NCBI RefSeq assembly: GCF_039543525.1
Contig: NZ_BAABJX010000042.1
Coordinates: 78,319 to 142,318, forward strand
Reading direction: 5' to 3'
Length of the DNA stretch: 64,000 bases
DNA from: Algivirga pacifica
GTDB lineage: Bacteria > Bacteroidota > Bacteroidia > Cytophagales > Flammeovirgaceae
The notes under the pieces were generated by a model, which made no database searches, was not told the origin of the DNA, and worked only from the letters and a program-made list of their open reading frames with translations. The translations under genes were made by a program, and so were the position numbers. Every line of letters starts with the position of its first letter. Position 1 is the first letter of the stretch. This document shows positions 25,272 to 34,063 of this stretch, piece after piece.

Positions 25272-25445
25272 ATTCATGTTTTAGTGAATAAAATCCTTAA
25301 ATGTTCATAAAAATACTGTGATTACATAAAGTTGGCGATAAATTTGACGTTCTATAGATAAAGCTATTTGATTTACTCATTGAAAAAAGGCTGTCTTTCA
25401 TTAAGGTGTAAAAAGGCAATCCGTTTGGAGATAATTATCTGATGA

Positions 25446-26426
25446 ATGAATAAACTAACTATAGGTATTATTTTTTCGCTATTGCTTCCATTTAATATCC
25501 TGTTGGCGCAGGATGCAAAAGTGCTTTTTCAGGAAATTCGTTGGAAACAGGGGAATAGTCAAGAGAAAAAGAAAGCCACAGAATTACTTTGGGAAAGAGT
25601 GAAGTACAAGATACAGCAGGCTGCTTGGGAAGGCGCACTGAATGACCTTGATAAACTACATCTTATGGATAGCAGTGACCATTGGTTATACGCTGTTCGG
25701 GCTCGTGTATATGAGAATACGTACCATCCTCTAGAAGCATTGAATGATTATCGCAGGGCATTGGTCCTTGGAGGAGATAGCACCCTTATGCTTACAGGAA
25801 TGGCTCAATCAGCGTTGTATCTTGATCGTTATGATGTGGCCTTGGTATATTTAACTGAAGCTATTGAGTATGGGGAAAAGGATTGGTCTTTGTTTTCTCA
25901 GAGAGGAAAGGTTTATGTTCAATTAATGCGTTATGAAGCAGCTGAAAGAGATTTTGAACAAGCGGTCATGTTAAATCCTGATGCAGATGAGGTGTGGTAT
26001 CATCGAGCGTCTCTGGCTGTAGGGAAAAAAGAGTATCAGAAGGCATTAGGGTTTATAGCGAATGCCAGGCATCTATCTCCAGAAAAAATGGAGTATGCTA
26101 TTATGGAAGCCTTGATTTTAGGGGAAGCGGGAGATTTACATTGGGCTGTTAATTCTTATTCTTCTCTCTTGGAAAGAGATCCGGTCAATTTGGTGGTTTT
26201 AAATAATCGAGCATTGCTGTATATGAAAATGAATCGATTTACAAAGGCGATGGCAGATATTGAAAAGGCCATTAGGTTAGCTCCAGAACAGCCGGATTTG
26301 TACTTGTCAAGAGGGCTGATTAAGGAATTTCAATTTGATTTTGAGGGCGCTTGTCAGGATTGGCTAAAAGCGTCGGAGTTGGGGAGTAAAGAAGCCGAAA
26401 ACTATTTCTATGATGATTGTAGGTAA
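25446..26426 (+). CDS. Exported TPR-repeat protein
   Basis: A 326-residue protein with a signal peptide (MNKLTIGIIFSLLLPFNILLAQ). About seven tetratricopeptide repeats run from residue 60 to the end (for example AERDFEQAVMLNPDADEVWY and KAMADIEKAIRLAPEQPDLY), so it is a periplasmic scaffold. Its last 17 bases overlap the next gene, indicating translational coupling. Specific role unknown; TPR plus PD40 neighbours in Bacteroidota are often envelope or type IX secretion accessories, which is inference here. Confidence 0.8.
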   Translation: MNKLTIGIIFSLLLPFNILLAQDAKVLFQEIRWKQGNSQEKKKATELLWERVKYKIQQAAWEGALNDLDKLHLMDSSDHWLYAVRARVYENTYHPLEALNDYRRALVLGGDSTLMLTGMAQSALYLDRYDVALVYLTEAIEYGEKDWSLFSQRGKVYVQLMRYEAAERDFEQAVMLNPDADEVWYHRASLAVGKKEYQKALGFIANARHLSPEKMEYAIMEALILGEAGDLHWAVNSYSSLLERDPVNLVVLNNRALLYMKMNRFTKAMADIEKAIRLAPEQPDLYLSRGLIKEFQFDFEGACQDWLKASELGSKEAENYFYDDCR

Positions 26427-27864
26427 AAAGCAGTTGCTATATCTATTGAGATGTAGTGGCTTATTGGTGTTTTTTTGTAGTCTGTTTATAGGGCAGGTAG
26501 TAGGGCAAGTTGCTTGTGATACCTGTGATGTAACAGAAGAAGAAATGTCACTATTTGTATTGGGAGAAGCAGAGTTACAGGCAGTAAGTGAATTGGAACG
26601 CTTGGGAGATGAGATGATGTTTCAGTTTGCTCAACCCGATGAAGCTCTTAAGTATTATATGGGGGCATATGATTATAAAAAAGAGGATTTTGATTTAAAC
26701 CTTAAGATTGCCAAGTGTTTATTGAAATCTGTTTCTGAGCAAAAAACATCGGCTATTCTCTATTTGGAAAGGGCGATGGAAATCAACTCCAATTATGACA
26801 GCTTATCCCTCTTATTAGGAATGGCATACCATCTGGATGGGCAATGGCGAAATGCTATTGACTATTATCAAAAATTCAAATTGAAGGCGGTAGAAACTGA
26901 TGAGATAGAAAAAAGGATTTATGAATGCGTATCGGGATTACAACTATCTGCAAAACCTGCGAATGTACATATCCAAAATATGGGGCCTGTTTTAAATTCT
27001 CGGTTTTCAGATTTTTGTCCACTGGTAGAGGGCTCTGGAAATGTACTATATTTTACGAGCCGAAGACATGAATTTAGAAGTGATAACCCTGATATAAGAA
27101 CTCACCTGACAGAGCATATCTACATTTCTCGTAAATACGGAAAGCGGTGGACAGTACCTGTTCCTCTACAAGGGATTAGCATGGCAGAGGACCATAATGG
27201 CACAGTTTCTCTTTCTGATAATGGTAAGCATATGCTGGTGTATCAACACGCAGATATTATGATTACACATTGGGAAAAAGGAAAGTGGCAGACGCCTAAA
27301 ACACTCCCTATGGCAGTGAATTCTGATTATATGGAGACTTCTGCATGTTTGAATAGTTCAGGAGATACGTTATACTTTACGAGTGATCGCCCTGTACCGG
27401 AAGCAAAAGGAGGGTTGGATATTTATGGTATTGCGAGAGATTCTACCGGACGTTGGGGACGACCGTATTGCTTGTCTGAAGCTGTGAATACACCGTACGA
27501 TGAAGAGGGAGTTTTTCTATCAAAAGATGGGTCAAGAATGTATTTTAGCTCTAGAGGTCACAATACCATTGGAGGGTTTGATGTCTTTGTGAGTGTCAAA
27601 CAGAAAGATGGAACTTGGGGAGAAGCAAAAAATATGGGAATACCACTAAATACCCCAGGAGATGATATTTATTTTGTGTTGTCTAGAAATGAGCGTGTAG
27701 GGTATTATTCCTCTGAACAGAAGGATACCTATGGAGAAAAAGACCTATACCAGGTACTGTTAGAGCCTAAAGAAGAAATGTCAATACAGCTACCAGTACT
27801 AAAGCCAGAAAGAGTAACCACTTTTGCATTTCCCGATGGTACAAAAATAACATCTAGTGAATAG
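26410..27864 (+). CDS. TPR and PD40 (WD40-like propeller) envelope protein
   Basis: A 484-residue protein overlapping the preceding gene by 17 bases (start ATG at 26410 or 26413). Signal peptide, then two or three TPR-like helices (about 60-180), then a PD40 propeller (about 185-465) with repeated N/S-x-FSDF, LYFTSDRP and MYFSSRGHNTIGGFDVF blocks. It has the N-terminal order of PorE-type proteins but stops soon after the propeller, so the usual carboxypeptidase-regulatory and OmpA domains are absent. It may therefore lack peptidoglycan anchoring. Role unknown. Confidence 0.8.
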   Translation: MMIVGKKQLLYLLRCSGLLVFFCSLFIGQVVGQVACDTCDVTEEEMSLFVLGEAELQAVSELERLGDEMMFQFAQPDEALKYYMGAYDYKKEDFDLNLKIAKCLLKSVSEQKTSAILYLERAMEINSNYDSLSLLLGMAYHLDGQWRNAIDYYQKFKLKAVETDEIEKRIYECVSGLQLSAKPANVHIQNMGPVLNSRFSDFCPLVEGSGNVLYFTSRRHEFRSDNPDIRTHLTEHIYISRKYGKRWTVPVPLQGISMAEDHNGTVSLSDNGKHMLVYQHADIMITHWEKGKWQTPKTLPMAVNSDYMETSACLNSSGDTLYFTSDRPVPEAKGGLDIYGIARDSTGRWGRPYCLSEAVNTPYDEEGVFLSKDGSRMYFSSRGHNTIGGFDVFVSVKQKDGTWGEAKNMGIPLNTPGDDIYFVLSRNERVGYYSSEQKDTYGEKDLYQVLLEPKEEMSIQLPVLKPERVTTFAFPDGTKITSSE

Positions 27865-27932
27865 TAATAGGTTGAATTTATTTAAAATACGATATTTTAT
27901 TACAAAGTGAATGAATCTTAATAATGCTTTAT

Positions 27933-27940
27933 TACCTTTG
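27933..27940 (+). promoter_or_regulatory. Bacteroidota -7-like box TACCTTTG
   Basis: An exact match to TAnnTTTG in the 271-base gap before the gene at 28136. No convincing -33 box, so a candidate only. Confidence 0.25.
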
Positions 27941-28135
27941 GGTTGTATCCTGAAATAAGAATTACTAGAAATTTAGGAAGAGATTTCATTCTTATCTGCA
28001 TTATTCTTATTTTCAATTATACTTTTATAATCCTAAAGAGACCAACTATATTTGTAAGGTATATTTTCTCAATAGTCGAAAGTATAGAAATTTACTTTGC
28101 AATCATGCTGTGGCATAACTAAACTGGCTTGTACT

Positions 28136-29545
28136 ATGTATAAGTGTATTAATGAAGGCGACCAAATACGGGTGAAATTCACCTATCAATTTTATAATCA
28201 ATACCCTTTTCTTTTAAGTACCGAGAGAGGAGTAGAGATCACGGGCTATGGTTTACTTTCAGCTCAAGAAGTAAAAAGAGTAGTGCGTGATTTTCTTAGT
28301 CAACGTAAAGCACGATGGCTAGTGGAAACAATCATGGATAATGAGTTGAAAGTGAAGAATGATGAGTTTATCCGAGACCATATTCAAGATGCTTTACAAC
28401 TGTTTGAGGAGCTGGCAACTGCGGTAGAAATTAAAAATCAGGAAAAGAAACAAAATGTGGATGTTCATGGCCTACAGATGGAGGAAGTGAATACTTTTGG
28501 CCCTTATCGTCCTGTTCCTATTTTTGTAAATACCTCCAATCATCCTGAATATCATGGGATGAATAAGACAAAAAGAAAAACCTTTTCGTTTATGAAATCG
28601 CCCATTATGATGGGGTTATATGTTAGCTTGTCTTTATTGGTGGGGGTGATCATGGGACGCTTGTCTTTTGTGCCTAGTAAAACTGTATCTGGCTTAGAGA
28701 TGCAGGTAAAAAAGATGCGATCTACCATTGAGGCATTGTCAGAGGAGCGAGGAGGACTGGAGTTGGAAGCGGCAAAGCTCAAACAAGATAAAAAGATGCT
28801 TCTTGGGAAATTGGATTTGGAATTGAAAACCTCTCAACCTATAAAAGAAGAAGTAGAATATTTAAGGGATGAGAAAGAAGAGCATGTTTCTAAAGCATTT
28901 AAGTATCAGCAAGATCTTGTTGTATTTGAAAAAGAGAATGAGAAGTTAAAACAAGCATTACTTTTATCAGAGCAAAAATTAGAAGAATCTCTAGAGCAGA
29001 TTCAACAACAAAATTCAGATTATGAGGTGCTGAATAATCGATTCTCAGGGCAACAAAAAGAATTGGAAACTTTGTCAGAAGATTATAATCTAGCAAAAAA
29101 GAATTTACAAGATACCTATGCGACCCTTGGCCATTTGAAAGAGGAATATAAACAGCAAAAGGAAGTTTTGGATGAGCTTAATGAGGAGTTACTTCGTTAC
29201 AAGAAAGATAATATGGTGTTGGAGAAAGCGGTGAAGGAAGCTCAACAGGATGTCGTGAAGTTGCAAAAGTCCAAGCAACAGGTAGATCAAGAGTTGTTGC
29301 ATCAAAAAGAAGAGAAAGAAAGCTTGTGGGATGAGAGTGTAGAGTTGAATAAACAGTTGAGACAACGTACGCTTGCTTTGAAGAATACAGAGAAGAAATT
29401 GTTTACGATGCAAGAGAAAGTCAAGTGTTATATTAATACACAAATATGGACACTTAGTTCACCAGAAGAGGCTTGGAGAAGTTATTGTGTAAAGAATGGT
29501 ATTGCTCTGGATAATGAAGGGTATATTATGAACATTTCCCGATAA
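28136..29545 (+). CDS. Membrane-anchored long coiled-coil protein of unknown function
   Basis: I start it at the ATG at 28136 (MYKCINEGDQ); the upstream TTG at 28097 adds 13 residues with no support. The roughly 140-residue N-terminal part is soluble, then one membrane helix (SPIMMGLYVSLSLLVGVIMG), then about 230 residues of heptad-rich Lys/Glu/Gln coiled coil, ending in a short globular tail with SPEEAWRSYC. The layout suggests a spacer or tether across the periplasm. No family recognised. tRNA-Ala begins 15 bases after the stop. Confidence 0.75.
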   Translation: MYKCINEGDQIRVKFTYQFYNQYPFLLSTERGVEITGYGLLSAQEVKRVVRDFLSQRKARWLVETIMDNELKVKNDEFIRDHIQDALQLFEELATAVEIKNQEKKQNVDVHGLQMEEVNTFGPYRPVPIFVNTSNHPEYHGMNKTKRKTFSFMKSPIMMGLYVSLSLLVGVIMGRLSFVPSKTVSGLEMQVKKMRSTIEALSEERGGLELEAAKLKQDKKMLLGKLDLELKTSQPIKEEVEYLRDEKEEHVSKAFKYQQDLVVFEKENEKLKQALLLSEQKLEESLEQIQQQNSDYEVLNNRFSGQQKELETLSEDYNLAKKNLQDTYATLGHLKEEYKQQKEVLDELNEELLRYKKDNMVLEKAVKEAQQDVVKLQKSKQQVDQELLHQKEEKESLWDESVELNKQLRQRTLALKNTEKKLFTMQEKVKCYINTQIWTLSSPEEAWRSYCVKNGIALDNEGYIMNISR

Positions 29546-29560
29546 AAAAGAAATCGTTAT

Positions 29561-29634
29561 GGGGGATTAGCTCAGCTGGCTAGAGTGCTTGCATGGCATG
29601 CAAGAGGTCATGGGTTCGACTCCCATATTCTCCA
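29561..29634 (+). tRNA. tRNA-Ala (anticodon GGC)
   Basis: A 74-base cloverleaf: acceptor GGGGGAT pairs with ATTCTCC (two G-U), discriminator A at 29634. The D arm is GCTC...GAGT, the anticodon arm CTTGC-ATGGCAT-GCAAG with GGC at positions 34-36, and the T arm has GGTTCGACTCC. CCA is not encoded. It stands alone. Confidence 0.95.
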
Positions 29635-29722
29635 CATATTTTAGAATAGATGTGAATGAAAACTACTTGTATTTGATTTTTCATAATAAAAGTGGTATTA
29701 TTCCATCATATTTAAAATCTAC

Positions 29723-29812
29723 ATGAAATTACAGTCTAAACATATCGTCACGCTAATGTGCTCCATGATTGTCCGCCAATGGACGATAATGGCTTGGCTG
29801 ATTATTGGGTAG
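29723..29812 (+). CDS. Possible 29-residue leader ORF
   Basis: ATG at 29723 to TAG at 29810-29812. The peptide is hydrophobic and has two Trp (one in IMAWLIIG). A 12-bp near-perfect hairpin (29763-29792, arms CCATGATTGTCC and GGACGATAATGG) is inside it, and a strong terminator follows at 29845. That order (short ORF, internal hairpin, terminator, next ORF) looks like a transcription attenuator, but it could equally be a small RNA gene with a chance ORF. Confidence 0.3.
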   Translation: MKLQSKHIVTLMCSMIVRQWTIMAWLIIG

Positions 29813-29844
29813 ACTGAACACAAATACTAGATTTAACCCTATTG

Positions 29845-29888
29845 GCCGGTCATTGTTATAGATAAAATAACAGTGACTGGCTTTTTTT
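29845..29888 (+). terminator. Strong terminator before the 59-residue ORF
   Basis: GCCGGTCATTGTTAT (29845-29859) pairs with ATAACAGTGACTGGC (29867-29881) over 15 positions with two G-U pairs and a 7-base loop, followed by seven T. It is 27 bases before the next ORF. Confidence 0.9.
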
Positions 29889-29914
29889 ATTACTTACCTT
29901 AAATTGACAAAACT

Positions 29915-30094
29915 ATGAAAGCAAAATTCACCTTTGAGATCAAGACAAAAGAAGGCCTGTTCTTAACCTTGGATATTTTAAATTCTAAGGGAATTGCTCA
30001 CGCAAAAGAGGTCGTGCATAGGCAGTGTCCAGGTGCAAAAGTGATGGGTATTTCACAGTATAAGAATGGTCGAATGGTGAGTAGAATGTCTTAG
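29915..30094 (+). CDS. Small 59-residue protein of unknown function
   Basis: ATG at 29915, TAG at 30092-30094. The sequence starts MKAKFTFEIKTKEGLFLTLD and ends VSRMS; it is basic, with an alternating pattern that suggests a beta-alpha-beta fold. It has a terminator just before and another 46 bases after it, so it is a discrete unit. No family recognised. Codon use looks ordinary for the window. Confidence 0.6.
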   Translation: MKAKFTFEIKTKEGLFLTLDILNSKGIAHAKEVVHRQCPGAKVMGISQYKNGRMVSRMS

Positions 30095-30140
30095 TACTTG
30101 CAGTAGTATTTAGAAGTCATAAATTAATGAAGAGGTTAGA

Positions 30141-30173
30141 AGGTAACGATTGTCAAAATTGTTGCCTTTTTTC
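30141..30173 (+). terminator. Terminator after the 59-residue ORF
   Basis: AAGGTAACGATT (30141-30152) pairs with AATTGTTGCCTT (30158-30169), 12 bp with two G-U, loop 5, followed by TTTT. Confidence 0.85.
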
Positions 30174-30346
30174 ATTTTTGAGTTGTGTGTATTGTTTTAA
30201 ATAATTTTTCAATGGAAGGGGGAGGAGAATTATTTACTTTGAGTGCAAAGGTTTTCTTGAAATTATTCAGTTTTGAAAAGCAAACACTAAACATTCTCTA
30301 AACGTAGGGAAGGAATTACCTAAAGAACAACCCTAACCAGCTATTT

Positions 30347-31531
30347 ATGATATCTAAAAATGTATTAGCAAGCAGTGTACTCTTGGTATACTTCTTATTA
30401 ACTTCTTGTACTTCGGAGACCGGAGATTCGTTGACTAATCAAGAGGTAGCCCCTCAAAGGGAAACATATATTATTGTTATGGCGAGGGATGAAATAAAAT
30501 CCGCCAACTTTGGAGAGAAGGTTGCTCAATTGTCTATAGGAGCCCAAAGTTTACTCTTGAAGTATGGGATTAATAAGGCTATTCCTAAGGATATATTTGT
30601 GTCTTCTGGGAGTTTTATGGTTTCCCTTACGAAACAGGAGTACGAATCTTTATTGAAGTCTCCAGAAGTGAAATCCATAGAAAGAGATCAAATTTTTACG
30701 CTCGGGAGTAAGAAGAGTATCCGTAAACAGAAGCAGGTAAAAATGAAAGAACAGTTGTTGCCTTGGGGGGTAAGCCGAATCGGAGGTAGTAGGGTATATA
30801 AAGGAGATAAGAAGGTTTGGTTACTAGATTCTGGAGTAGATTTGACTCATCCTGATTTAAATATATTGGAGGAGTATGGGTATAATGCTTTTACGACAGG
30901 AAAAGATGGGGGAAGTTTACAGGATTACGAAGGACATGGTACGCATGTTGCAGGTATCATTGGTGCATTGGATAACACAGAAGGGGTGCTTGGAGTAGCT
31001 GCTGGAGTAGGTATTATTCCTGTAAAAATAGTGGATCAAAATGGAGGAGGGAGTTATTCTGGTATTTTAGGGGGCTTAGATTTTGTGTTTCGCAATGCTA
31101 CACCTGGAGATGTAGTCAATTTAAGTGTAGGAGGATTAGGCTCTGATGCATTGGATGAGGCCGTTAAAGCAATTGCTCAGAAAGGGGTTTTTGTAGTGAT
31201 GGCAGCAGGAAATGCTAGTGTAAACGTTGCTGATACTTCTCCAGCAAGGGTAAATGGAAAAAATATCTTTACGGTGTCGGCTATTGATGAACAAGATTAT
31301 TTTGCTTCTTACTCTAACTTTGGACAATCAATAGATTTTGCAGCTCCTGGAGAAAATATCTTATCGACATCACTAAAAGGAAGGTACAGTATAAATAGTG
31401 GAACATCTATGGCAGCTCCCCATATTAGCGGGATGCTCTTGTTTGGTCAGCTTAATATAGTAGGGAATGCCTTGGAGGACCCTGATAATTGGGCAGATCC
31501 TATTGCTGGTTGGAATCCTTCTGAAATGTAA
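30347..31531 (+). CDS. Subtilisin-like (S8) serine protease, lipoprotein
   Basis: A 394-residue protease with lipobox LLTSC (Cys about 21), an inhibitor I9-like propeptide (about 35-125) and a peptidase S8 domain. The catalytic triad is in VWLLDSGVDLTHPD (Asp), YEGHGTHVAG (His) and NSGTSMAAPH (Ser), with the oxyanion Asn in VVMAAGNAS. The C-terminus ends soon after the catalytic core and no type IX sorting domain is seen. It is expected to be lipid-anchored and self-processing. Confidence 0.92.
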   Translation: MISKNVLASSVLLVYFLLTSCTSETGDSLTNQEVAPQRETYIIVMARDEIKSANFGEKVAQLSIGAQSLLLKYGINKAIPKDIFVSSGSFMVSLTKQEYESLLKSPEVKSIERDQIFTLGSKKSIRKQKQVKMKEQLLPWGVSRIGGSRVYKGDKKVWLLDSGVDLTHPDLNILEEYGYNAFTTGKDGGSLQDYEGHGTHVAGIIGALDNTEGVLGVAAGVGIIPVKIVDQNGGGSYSGILGGLDFVFRNATPGDVVNLSVGGLGSDALDEAVKAIAQKGVFVVMAAGNASVNVADTSPARVNGKNIFTVSAIDEQDYFASYSNFGQSIDFAAPGENILSTSLKGRYSINSGTSMAAPHISGMLLFGQLNIVGNALEDPDNWADPIAGWNPSEM

Positions 31532-31600
31532 CAAAGGCTAGATTTTTTTCTATGTCGAGGAGATTTCCTAAACTTGCAGCTTGAAAAAAATCTAAAGTAA

Positions 31601-32389
31601 ATGTTGGAGCAAGAAGATAAAATAACCAGAAAGCTGAGAAGAGGAGTTTGGAATGCCCTTTCTGATTTTCAGATGATTGAAGATGGTGATAAGGTGATGG
31701 TATGTCTTTCGGGAGGAAAAGATAGCTATACGCTTTTGGATATTCTGTTACATATTCAGAAAACGAAAAAATATGATTTTGAGATTATTGCGGTCAACTT
31801 AGATCAAAAACAACCAGGTTTTCCAGAGCACATACTTCCAGAGTATCTTACGGAATTGGGAGTGCCTTTCAAGATTGTAGAGAAGGATACTTATAGTATT
31901 GTGATGGATAAGATCCCTGAAGGAAAAACAATGTGTAGTTTATGTTCTAGGTTGAGAAGAGGAACACTTTATCAGGTAGCAGAAGAGCTAGGAGTAACTA
32001 AAATAGCCTTGGGGCATCATAGGGATGATATTATAGAAACATTATTATTAAATATGTTTTTTAGTGGTAAGATAGAGGGTATGTCTCCTAAGTATCGAAC
32101 AGATGATGGTAAGCACGTGGTGATTAGACCGTTGACGTATTGCAAGGAAGAAGAAATTAAAGAATTTTCGGAGTTTAAGCAGTTTCCGATTATTCCTTGT
32201 AATCTCTGTGGTTCTCAGGAGAATATGCAACGCCAAAACATTAAAAAGATGCTTAAGGATTGGGATGCGCAGTATCCAGGACGAAGTGAAGTGATCTTTT
32301 CGTCAATGAAAAAGGTTTCTCCATCTCACTTAATGGATGATAATCTATATGATTTTGGAGTTCTTCAGCATAAATTACTTGAAGATTGA
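31601..32389 (+). CDS. ttcA: tRNA 2-thiocytidine biosynthesis protein TtcA
   Basis: A 262-residue ATP- and iron-sulfur-dependent enzyme that thiolates C32 of tRNAs. The PP-loop motif is CLSGGKDSYTLL near residue 33. Cluster cysteines occur in MCSLCSRLRRG and IPCNLCGSQ. The length fits TtcA. It is followed by a terminator. Confidence 0.92.
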   Translation: MLEQEDKITRKLRRGVWNALSDFQMIEDGDKVMVCLSGGKDSYTLLDILLHIQKTKKYDFEIIAVNLDQKQPGFPEHILPEYLTELGVPFKIVEKDTYSIVMDKIPEGKTMCSLCSRLRRGTLYQVAEELGVTKIALGHHRDDIIETLLLNMFFSGKIEGMSPKYRTDDGKHVVIRPLTYCKEEEIKEFSEFKQFPIIPCNLCGSQENMQRQNIKKMLKDWDAQYPGRSEVIFSSMKKVSPSHLMDDNLYDFGVLQHKLLED

Positions 32390-32758
32390 TTGAAAGGTTT
32401 TAGTCTTAGAGTAAAAAAAGGTGACCCATTATTGGTGTCACCTTTTTTTTGCTACATGAGTTTGTTAATAGTTAAAGTAGAATCCTTTATAGAGAAAGTA
32501 CAATAAAATTTTAAGGGTATTATTCTAACGGGATTAAGTATGAGAATAAAGGTAGAAGTAGGGCGGTATTTAGAATGGATATTATTATTTGAAATAGGTA
32601 GAGAGACAATGTTATGAGTAAGTTGTGATATCTTTAAAATGTACTATCTGCAAATATTCTAACCTTCTTTATAGCGTAATGAATATATATCTTGCGTTAA
32701 GCAGTTGAAAAAAAGACTGTTATTTAAACCCAATTTACCAACAGATTAACTATCAATC
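32390..32758. other. Intergenic region upstream of polysaccharide locus
   Basis: Begins with the ttcA terminator. The rest is AT-rich and probably holds the promoter of the locus starting at 32759, but I see no clear TAnnTTTG box. A 25-codon ATG ORF at 32540-32617 has nothing to support it. Confidence 0.5.
32413..32450 (+). terminator. Terminator after ttcA
   Basis: AAAAGGTGAC (32416-32425) pairs with GTCACCTTTT (32437-32446), loop 11, followed by further T. Confidence 0.9.
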
Positions 32759-33988
32759 ATGAAAGCTCAGAATGAAGATTATCAAATCCTGATAGTGGAT
32801 GATGAACAGGTAGTGACTCAATTTGTCAAGCATGCATTGTCCCCTTATTTCAATGTGGCACAAACTCGCAGTGGCAAAGAGGCGATTGAATGGCTTAAGG
32901 ATAACCCCTTACCTAAGGTTATAATTTCTGATCTGCATATGCCGGAAATAGATGGTTTACTTATGCTAGATGTTCTTAAGTCTAATCCATTATGGAAGGA
33001 GATACCGGTATTATTGCTTTCGGGAAGTGAGCTTAGTAAGGATCGTATCGCTTGTTTAGAAAAAGGGGCTTCTGATTACTTATCAAAGCCATTTCATCCT
33101 GAGGAGCTGCTGTTGAGAGTAAGGAAATTGGCGGCTATGACCAATGATGAAATTGTTCAAAAAAAAAAAGCATTACAGAAGTTGTTAGATGAGGATTATT
33201 TGTCGGATTTATCTTTCTCAGAGAGGGTAGGGTTATTTTGTAAGCGAGCCTTAGATATATCCGTATCATTTAGTCTTCTACTCATACTGTCTCCCTTCAT
33301 GTTCTTAATTATGTTGGCTATTCGATTAGAGTCAAAAGGGAAAGTGTTTTACGCCTCCAAAAGAGTTGGGAGAGGGTATGAGATCTTCGATTTCTATAAG
33401 TTCAGAAGTATGTACGCCGATGCTGATCAGCGTTTGGCAGCAATGAAGCATCTGAATCAGTATAGTGAGGAGAAGAAAGTGGTAGCAACGACAGCAGATG
33501 GCTTTAGTGAAGTAGTTCAATGTTCTGTGTGTGGTTCTGAGAACGGAGTGTGTGAAAGCAAGGTGTGGGGAGAAGGAGGAGAACGTTGTGAGGCAGAGTA
33601 TATAAAGGAACTGCATCAGGGAGCCGCATTTATGAAAATTGCGAATGATCCAAGAATAACAAAAGTGGGTAAGTTTATTCGCTCTACTAGTTTGGATGAA
33701 TTACCTCAGTTAGTTAACGTATTGAAAGGAGATATGTCTTTAGTGGGGAATAGACCATTGCCACTTTATGAAGCGGAGAAGTTGACGACAGATGATGCTA
33801 TTGAACGTTTTCAAGGTCCGGCAGGAATTACAGGATTATGGCAAGTAACTAAAAGAGGTAAAAAAGATATGAGTGAGCAGGAGAGAAAAGAATTAGACAA
33901 TAATTATGCTCGCAGTTGGTCTTTTTGGAAGGACATAAAGATTTTACTGATGACAATTCCAGCATTATTACAAAAGGAAGATGTCTAA
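32759..33988 (+). CDS. Response-regulator receiver fused to initiating sugar transferase
   Basis: A 409-residue protein. Residues 5-125 are a CheY-like receiver with acidic pair D14/D15, phospho-acceptor D58 (ISDLHMPEIDG) and K110. From about 160 it is a bacterial sugar transferase (WcaJ/PglC type) that moves a sugar-1-phosphate onto undecaprenyl phosphate: CKRALDIS, one membrane hairpin (171-190), the FYKFRSM block, STSLDELPQL with D313/E314, and SLVGNRPLP. A roughly 50-residue insert holds C255-x2-C258-x6-C265-x11-C277, possibly a metal site. The gene heads the exopolysaccharide locus, so phosphorylation could switch the first committed step. Confidence 0.9.
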   Translation: MKAQNEDYQILIVDDEQVVTQFVKHALSPYFNVAQTRSGKEAIEWLKDNPLPKVIISDLHMPEIDGLLMLDVLKSNPLWKEIPVLLLSGSELSKDRIACLEKGASDYLSKPFHPEELLLRVRKLAAMTNDEIVQKKKALQKLLDEDYLSDLSFSERVGLFCKRALDISVSFSLLLILSPFMFLIMLAIRLESKGKVFYASKRVGRGYEIFDFYKFRSMYADADQRLAAMKHLNQYSEEKKVVATTADGFSEVVQCSVCGSENGVCESKVWGEGGERCEAEYIKELHQGAAFMKIANDPRITKVGKFIRSTSLDELPQLVNVLKGDMSLVGNRPLPLYEAEKLTTDDAIERFQGPAGITGLWQVTKRGKKDMSEQERKELDNNYARSWSFWKDIKILLMTIPALLQKEDV

Positions 33989-34063
33989 TGATAGAATAGT
34001 ATTATAAGCTCAAAAACTAAAGGTAGCAGAAAATTTATTATTAATAAAAAACTACAATCTATT

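Noticed and set aside
28097..28135. Upstream TTG start of the coiled-coil gene.
   Set aside because: The ATG at 28136 is a better start and the added residues are not supported.
32540..32617. A 25-codon ORF upstream of the polysaccharide locus.
   Set aside because: Too short, with no leader features or terminator.
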